Shown in pieces: positions 59,192 through 64,000 of a stretch of DNA of 64,000 nt. Numbering within the stretch: position 1 is the stretch's first letter; each line of letters opens with the position of its first letter. Location: NCBI GenBank assembly GCA_041287635.1, contig JBGGNG010000186.1, positions 20,969 to 84,968 of the forward strand, read 5' to 3'. The DNA is from JAOUEA01 sp041287635 (GTDB taxonomy: Bacteria; Actinomycetota; UBA4738; HRBIN12). The notes below the pieces were generated by a model, which saw nothing but the letters and a program-made list of their open reading frames with translations, was not told the origin of the DNA and made no database searches. The translations under genes were made by a program, and so were the position numbers.

Positions 59192-60613
59192 TCAGGTGGT
59201 CCCAGGTTCGCCTATCGGCAGGCCGGCTGCGAGACCGTAGACGGACTGACCCTCATTGCCCAGCGACGTGGACGCGCCGAGGGCCACGATCGGCACCCCG
59301 TCGCTGATGACCAGCAATGATGCGCTCCCCACGCCGTCGAGGAACTCCCGAGGCACCCCCGCCACGGATCCGGGAGGCACCGTGATCGTCGTGGACCCGC
59401 GTGGCTGCTCCCCTTCGGCCGGGAGGCTCGTGATCGAGACCGACGCCTGCGACTGCCCGGGGTTCAGCACGAGCAACCCCGGTCGCGCAGGCTCCCCCGC
59501 GACCGTAGGTGTGACGACCCACGATGTCGCGGGGGTCGCCGACCCGGCGGTGGCACCTCCGTCGTTGCCCACGCCGATCGTCCGCAGCGCCGCCACGACG
59601 GGTGCGCCCTCACGGACCGAGAGGTCGACCGCCGACGGACCGGTGGTCGTGAGCGGGTACGCCGCCGCCGACTCCGGTTCCTGTGGCTGCTCGGCGAGGC
59701 CGCCCGCGGGCTGAGGGGGCGTCTCCGAACGCAGGATCGCCGTGAACGTCGAGCCGAGCTGCCCTGGCGGAACCGGCGTGGCATCGTCGGGGTCGGCCGT
59801 GACCGTCGGCACCGCGACGTTGAGCACCGACCGGCCGGCGCCCGTGGAGGTGAGCATCACCTGACGTTGCCCGGGCTCGGCCGAGGCGATCACGCTCCCG
59901 ATGCCCTGTCCCTCGGAGACGACGAGCGACGATGCGGCGAGCCTTCCCGACGAGACCTCGATCGACACCCCGAGCCCCGCCTCGCCCTGGGCGAAGTCGT
60001 TCAGCCGGATCGCGGTGCTCCGACGCGGCCGGAGCGTGACGTCGGTGAGCTCCGAATCGCGCACGGGAGCTCGATCGGCCGCGAACAGGGCGACGTCGAA
60101 GACCGCATCGGTGTCGAACGGATTCATGACGACGAGGAAGGCGTCCTCGCCCTCGGCCGTGGAGGCGGCTGCAGACACCCAACCGCGACCGGCCGCGGCC
60201 GCACACGGTTCGGCTCCGATGCCCACCTCACCCTCCGCCCCTCGGACGAGCCAGCCCGCGGCCAGCCAACCGCCGAACGTCTCCACGAACGTCGACGACG
60301 ATCGATCGGAGGTTTCGACGGCCACCTCGACCTGGGAGCGGGGCGAGACGAGGATATCCGACGACCCTTCGGTGCCGTCGGAGGAGAGTTGGGTCACGCG
60401 AGCCGAGACCTCGACATCGCCGGGGTTCGCCAGGAACACCGTGCCCTCGTAGGACTTCCCGCCGCCGTGTGGGCAGAGCCAGGTCGCCGACGTCGCCGCG
60501 CCGGGTGGAGCACCGGCCGGCTCGTTCGGGCCGAGGCGATCGAACGTGACGGCGCCGAGCGCCACGACGCCCACGACGGCGAGGGCCAGCACGCCCTGGC
60601 CACGGGCCCTCAT
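59192..60613 (-). CDS. DUF5719-family exported protein
   Basis: 473 residues. An N-terminal hydrophobic segment (GVLALAVVGVVALGAVTF) exports or anchors it. The rest is beta-rich with repeated units (VFLANPGDVEVSARVTQLSSDG, VVMNPFDTDAVFDVALF, LLVLNPGQSQASVSITSLP), typical of DUF5719 proteins found next to large glycosyltransferases in actinobacteria. Two Cys (WLCPHGG and EPCAAAAG) might pair. The ATG overlaps the glycosyltransferase stop (ATGA), so they should work in one pathway, perhaps as a surface cofactor. Confidence 0.83.
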   Translation of the reverse strand: MRARGQGVLALAVVGVVALGAVTFDRLGPNEPAGAPPGAATSATWLCPHGGGKSYEGTVFLANPGDVEVSARVTQLSSDGTEGSSDILVSPRSQVEVAVETSDRSSSTFVETFGGWLAAGWLVRGAEGEVGIGAEPCAAAAGRGWVSAAASTAEGEDAFLVVMNPFDTDAVFDVALFAADRAPVRDSELTDVTLRPRRSTAIRLNDFAQGEAGLGVSIEVSSGRLAASSLVVSEGQGIGSVIASAEPGQRQVMLTSTGAGRSVLNVAVPTVTADPDDATPVPPGQLGSTFTAILRSETPPQPAGGLAEQPQEPESAAAYPLTTTGPSAVDLSVREGAPVVAALRTIGVGNDGGATAGSATPATSWVVTPTVAGEPARPGLLVLNPGQSQASVSITSLPAEGEQPRGSTTITVPPGSVAGVPREFLDGVGSASLLVISDGVPIVALGASTSLGNEGQSVYGLAAGLPIGEPGTT

Positions 60614-63600
60614 CGGGCCACCGGCTTCCTGGTCACCCAGAGGGCGACGGCCCAGACGACCGCGAGCAACCACGCTTGGATCGTGGCCGGCAGCTGGGTC
60701 CCGTATCGCACGGCGACCGGCGCCTGCTGGGTGTCGAAACCGGTTGCCCAGCCGAAGGCAGTGAACGGCGCGTCATCGGAGCCTTCCAGCTGCCAGGCAC
60801 CCTGGAACTCCGTCGAGAGGAAGACCGGTCCCGCGCCCTCGCCCCCCTCCCAGCCTCCCTGCACCTGCGTGAGCGGGGATCCCCGGCGCAGCGACATGCG
60901 GACGACGTCGGACGGCTCGGTCGAGCGCACCGCCTCGATCGAGCGAGGATCGTCGTCGAGCACGGCCGCGGGCGGGATGGCTCGCGCGTTGCTGTAGACG
61001 ACGAGACCCGCTGCAGGCACGAGGTCGAGGTCGACCTGCGCATCGAGCAGTCGTTGCGCTCGGGGCGGTACATCGTCGTCGGCCGCGATCACGAATCGCA
61101 CGCCGAAGGGTGCCAACAGGGCACCGCCGTGGCGGGTCGTGCCGGAGAGGATCTCGTCGAGTGCGTCGCCGAGGTGATCGGGTCCCGTTCCCACCGACGG
61201 ACGCGCGATGTCGATCGCGACCGTGCCGTCGCGGCCCGTGAGCCCGTAGCGCAGGGTGGCGTCGCCCGCCTGGGCCAGCCCCTCGGGGTCGCCCCCGGGC
61301 GCGGGGAACGGATCGTTCGTGTGCGAGCCGACCCACAGCACCCTGAAGTCGCCCTTCGCGGTGCTCGCGAGCACGGACCACGCCGCCGGTACCTGCTCGG
61401 GCCCGCCGACCGCCCACCCACCAACGAGCGCCGCGATCGACTGCAGCACGAGCCCACCGCCGATCACGATCGCGAGCATCGCCGTCAGGATCTGGCGCAT
61501 ACCGAACGCCTCGCGTCCGAGACCCGTGAGCGCCGACGAGACACCGTAGGCCACCAACATCACCTCGGCGACGGCCGCCACGGCCAGGTAGGCGAGCGGG
61601 TTGGAGAGCGGCACCGGAACCCACCAGGCAGCGGACAGCCACGACAGCGCCAGCCCGATCAGGGCGACGAGCACCGCGCGGATCGCCCGCCCGCGGAGCT
61701 CGGCGTTCACCAGGGCGAAGGACACGAGCGCGGCCACCGGCAGGAAGAGAGCGACCACCCAGGTTCCGGGACCCCCGCCGGGAGCCAAGCGTGCGAGCTG
61801 TGAGAGATCCGACGTGCCGACCTGTGACACGAGCGCCACGCCTCCACCCGCCACGAGCGTCGGCACGAACGGGAACAGCAGCACCGCGGCGATCACGGAC
61901 GCGAGCGCCATCGATCCGAGGCCACGCAGACGTGCCGGACCGGCCACGAGGTGGACGACGACGAGCACGCCGACGGCGAGCAGGGCGCCGGGCACGAACG
62001 CGACTAGCACGGCCAGGGTGACTCCCACCCCTGCGACGAAGCGCCATCGCTCGTCGGAGGACTCCTGGCGCCCGAAGGCGGTCTCGACCCGTTCGAAGAT
62101 CGCTGGCAGGACCGCGAGTGCGACGAGGAAGGCGAGACGGCCCTCCGAGAACGACCACAACGTGAGGCCACAGAGCACGTAGACGGCGGAGGCCAGCACC
62201 GACGGGCCCGGTCGCCCGGTGAGCCGCATCGCTGCGCGATAGGTCAGGATCGCCGCGAGCACCGGGGCCCCGGCGAGCACCACCTTCTGCGCGAGTCCGG
62301 TGCTGCCCAGCATCAGCCACGACAGACCCCCGAGGGCTCCCAGGGCGGGGCTCGCGGAGAGCGTGCCGCCGAGCTGGGTCGTCCGGAACGCCGAGACCAA
62401 CTCGGCCCAGAAACCGTCGGGGCCGGCCGGGAACGACGGCAGCACCCCGCCGGCCAGCGTCTCGGCCCCGAAGAGGAAGCGGATCGTGACGGCGCCCACC
62501 ACGATCCCGATGAACGAGCCCACGATCACCGGGTGCGATCCGACGAGCGACGCGGTGCGGTCTCGGAGCCTGCGCGACGTCGACTCATCCTCGTCACGCT
62601 CATCGATCTCGCGTTGCTCCTCGAGGATGCGTTCGGCGGTCTGGAACCACCTGGGCAATCGGACCCCTGCGGTCTCCATGAATCGCCGGATCGTGCGATC
62701 CTTGACCCTGCGCTCGCGCTGGATGCGGCGCCGGCGCGCGAGCGTTCCTCCGAGATGGGCGATGTTCCAGCCCCAGGCGGACAGGAGGTCGTAGGCCTCC
62801 TCGAACCGGCGCGCCAGCGTCAGGAACAGCAGGCGAACGAGCCCGAGCAGGAGGGCCAGCGGCGCGACCCAGAGCAACGAGACCAGCCCGTAGTTCTTGC
62901 TCATCGTCGCGATCGCAGCCCGGTCCTCTTCGTACCGCGGACTGTGCCGCCCCGCGCGCGGCGCGTGATCGCTGGAGCGCGTGACCTCCCGGTGGCGAAC
63001 ACGAGCCAACGGCATCATCACGACGCGGAATCCGGCCAGACGAACCCGCCAACACAGATCGAGGCCTTGATGATCGGCGTCGAGCCGCTCGTCGAGCAGA
63101 CCGGCGCGCTTCCACGCGGCTCTCGAGATCAGCATCGCCGCCGACGACACGCACAGCACCTCGAGGACGCGGTCGAATTGCCCTTGGTCGATCTCGTCGG
63201 GCTGCAGCGGGGTGTACGCGTGGCCGAAGATGTCGGCGGAGCGGCCGACGTCGAGCAGTCGGCGGGGTTCGTCCCAGTCGACGACCTTGCACCCGACGAT
63301 ACCCACCTCGTCGAGACCGCGGATGCCGACGGCGGCTTCGACGAGGCGCTGCACGGCGTCGGGATCGAGCGCGGCATCGTCGTGGAGCAGCAGCACGAGG
63401 TCGGCCTCGGACGCCGCGGGCTGCTCCATGGCCTCGCGGAACGCCCCCGCGAGGCCGCGGGGATCGGGCAGCGAGATCACGCGGCGCTCGCCGAGGGCCT
63501 GTTCCAGGATCTGGTGGCTGTCGTCGTCCGAACCGTCGTCGACACCGAGCACCGCCATGCGCGGGTATGACTGAGCGGCGAGCGCCGCGACGGTCTCGCG

Positions 63601-63684
63601 GAGCCAATCGGCTGCGTCACGGGCCACCAGGACGACGAGGACGGTGGGCGTGCGCTCGGGCGTGGCGGCTGGGGACTGGGTCAT
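60610..63684 (-). CDS. Large membrane glycosyltransferase, GT2 family
   Basis: 1024 residues. The first 260 form a GT2 domain: VVLVARDAADWLRETVAALAAQS, GVDDGSDDDSHQI, LLLHDDAALDPDAVQRL (DD pair), GLDLCWRVRLAGFRVVMMP and RHREV. From about 275 there are a dozen or more helices with loops, then a soluble C-terminal part near 830-990 and a final helix. Homologues add sugars to lipid-linked wall polymers in actinobacteria. TAGAGC lies 6 bases before the ATG, a near-match to the -10 pattern. It starts the two-gene unit with DUF5719. Confidence 0.9.
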   Translation of the reverse strand: MTQSPAATPERTPTVLVVLVARDAADWLRETVAALAAQSYPRMAVLGVDDGSDDDSHQILEQALGERRVISLPDPRGLAGAFREAMEQPAASEADLVLLLHDDAALDPDAVQRLVEAAVGIRGLDEVGIVGCKVVDWDEPRRLLDVGRSADIFGHAYTPLQPDEIDQGQFDRVLEVLCVSSAAMLISRAAWKRAGLLDERLDADHQGLDLCWRVRLAGFRVVMMPLARVRHREVTRSSDHAPRAGRHSPRYEEDRAAIATMSKNYGLVSLLWVAPLALLLGLVRLLFLTLARRFEEAYDLLSAWGWNIAHLGGTLARRRRIQRERRVKDRTIRRFMETAGVRLPRWFQTAERILEEQREIDERDEDESTSRRLRDRTASLVGSHPVIVGSFIGIVVGAVTIRFLFGAETLAGGVLPSFPAGPDGFWAELVSAFRTTQLGGTLSASPALGALGGLSWLMLGSTGLAQKVVLAGAPVLAAILTYRAAMRLTGRPGPSVLASAVYVLCGLTLWSFSEGRLAFLVALAVLPAIFERVETAFGRQESSDERWRFVAGVGVTLAVLVAFVPGALLAVGVLVVVHLVAGPARLRGLGSMALASVIAAVLLFPFVPTLVAGGGVALVSQVGTSDLSQLARLAPGGGPGTWVVALFLPVAALVSFALVNAELRGRAIRAVLVALIGLALSWLSAAWWVPVPLSNPLAYLAVAAVAEVMLVAYGVSSALTGLGREAFGMRQILTAMLAIVIGGGLVLQSIAALVGGWAVGGPEQVPAAWSVLASTAKGDFRVLWVGSHTNDPFPAPGGDPEGLAQAGDATLRYGLTGRDGTVAIDIARPSVGTGPDHLGDALDEILSGTTRHGGALLAPFGVRFVIAADDDVPPRAQRLLDAQVDLDLVPAAGLVVYSNARAIPPAAVLDDDPRSIEAVRSTEPSDVVRMSLRRGSPLTQVQGGWEGGEGAGPVFLSTEFQGAWQLEGSDDAPFTAFGWATGFDTQQAPVAVRYGTQLPATIQAWLLAVVWAVALWVTRKPVAR

Positions 63685-63740
63685 GCGAGGGCTCTACCGA
63701 GCGGCGGCGAGCCTAGCACGGAGCCACCCCGAGAACGCGG

Positions 63741-63786
63741 AAGGGGGGCGCCAGGCCCCCCTTCGAGATCGCGGCGAGCCGCGATC
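63741..63786 (-). terminator. Two hairpins after the histone-like gene
   Basis: AAGGGGGG-CGCCAGG-CCCCCCTT (63741-63763) is an 8-bp stem, and GATCGCGGC-GA-GCCGCGATC (63767-63786) a 9-bp stem overlapping the stop of the Lys/Arg-rich gene. No T run follows; tandem GC stems of this kind serve as terminators in high-GC actinobacteria. They separate it from the glycosyltransferase start at 63684. Confidence 0.6.
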
Positions 63787-64000
63787 AGCGCTTGCGTGCT
63801 GCCGGCTTGCGGGCTGCAGTCTTCTTGCGTGCGGCCGGCTTGCGGGCGGCCGTCTTCTTCCTGGCCGTGGCCTTCTTGCGTGCCGCCGGCTTGCGGGCGG
63901 CCGTCTTCTTCCTGGCCGTGGCCTTCTTGCGTGCTGCCGGCTTACGTGCGGCCGTCTTCTTCCTGGCCGTGGCCTTCTTGCGTGCTCCCGGCTTGCGTGC
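63785..64000 (-). CDS. Histone H1/HupB-like Lys/Arg/Ala-rich tail, C-terminal fragment
   Basis: The last 71 residues of a protein that enters from the right edge. Composition is nearly all K, R, A, T, P; the 17-residue unit ARKPAARKKATARKKTA repeats about three times, then ARKPAARKR and TGA. Actinobacterial HupB (HU with a basic tail) and histone-like proteins have such tails, which bind DNA nonspecifically and compact it. No HU or other fold is in view, so which one is open. No initiator is in the window. Confidence 0.8.
   Translation of the reverse strand, partial: ARKPGARKKATARKKTAARKPAARKKATARKKTAARKPAARKKATARKKTAARKPAARKKTAARKPAARKR
63831..64000 (-). repeat. 51-bp tandem repeat in the histone-like gene
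   Basis: Three full 51-bp units (63831-63881, 63882-63932, 63933-63983) and the start of a fourth. They differ at a few third positions and one AAG/CGT position, so they are old or homogenising. Each codes 17 basic residues. Confidence 0.93.

Noticed and set aside
63831..64000. CRISPR array or non-coding satellite
   Set aside because: The 51-bp units abut without spacers and are in frame in a basic protein.

Overview
The window is high-GC DNA (about 70% GC by eye) from an actinobacterium, probably an uncultured, deep-branching member of the Actinomycetota. The support is gene order. Read on the minus strand, DUF3499, a small zinc-ribbon gene, manB, Trm112, a TobH-like isomerase, punA, ahcY, comF, hpf, an orphan response regulator, secA, prfB, ftsE, ftsX, smpB and ssrA keep the order known from Mycobacterium and Streptomyces, with a few insertions. 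I cannot fix the class. I saw no insertion sequences, CRISPR arrays, rRNA or tRNA genes, and no gene-free stretch longer than 300 bases.

Layout. 1-4135 holds the start of a PEP-utilising enzyme, an anchored metallophosphoesterase and a sulfide/persulfide operon: a CsoR/CstR-type repressor with its palindromic operator, a TauE exporter, a rhodanese and a CstB-like metallo-beta-lactamase/rhodanese fusion. 4141-4455 is a frameshifted remnant of a trimethylamine methyltransferase-like gene. 4520-16777 carries a DrrAB-type ABC exporter, two MFS transporters, membrane proteins, a frameshifted secreted protein, a divergent Fpg/Nei glycosylase, a PLP decarboxylase, an agmatinase-like enzyme and two small metabolic or hypothetical genes. 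16827-20387 is a four-gene osmoprotectant (OpuC-type) importer. 20449-31643 is mixed accessory metabolism: a glyoxalase-fold protein, a pair of CrtI-like oxidoreductases, a GcvT-like protein, an alkaline-phosphatase-superfamily enzyme, a glyoxalase-II-like hydrolase, a flavodoxin-fold protein and both aconitase X subunits. 31680-35129 is one very large zinc-ribbon/cyclase/ATPase/TPR protein.

From 35167 to the end is mostly housekeeping. tmRNA and SmpB rescue stalled ribosomes; FtsEX controls division-site wall hydrolysis; RF2 terminates translation; SecA drives export; HPF hibernates ribosomes; ComF serves DNA uptake; AhcY and PNP recycle adenosine products of methylation; ManB, the TobH-like protein, a YkuD L,D-transpeptidase, a DUF5719 protein and a large membrane glycosyltransferase serve the envelope. 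The window ends inside a Lys/Arg/Ala-rich histone-like tail.

Two signals stand out. First, prfB carries the classic CUU UGA C programmed +1 frameshift site and also an unexplained in-frame UAG just before the GGQ catalytic motif. It is either a remarkable recoding or regulatory event or a consensus error, and other single-base lesions in the window make an error plausible. Second, many genes have a TANNNT hexamer ending 6-8 nt before the start codon, which points to widespread leaderless transcription.
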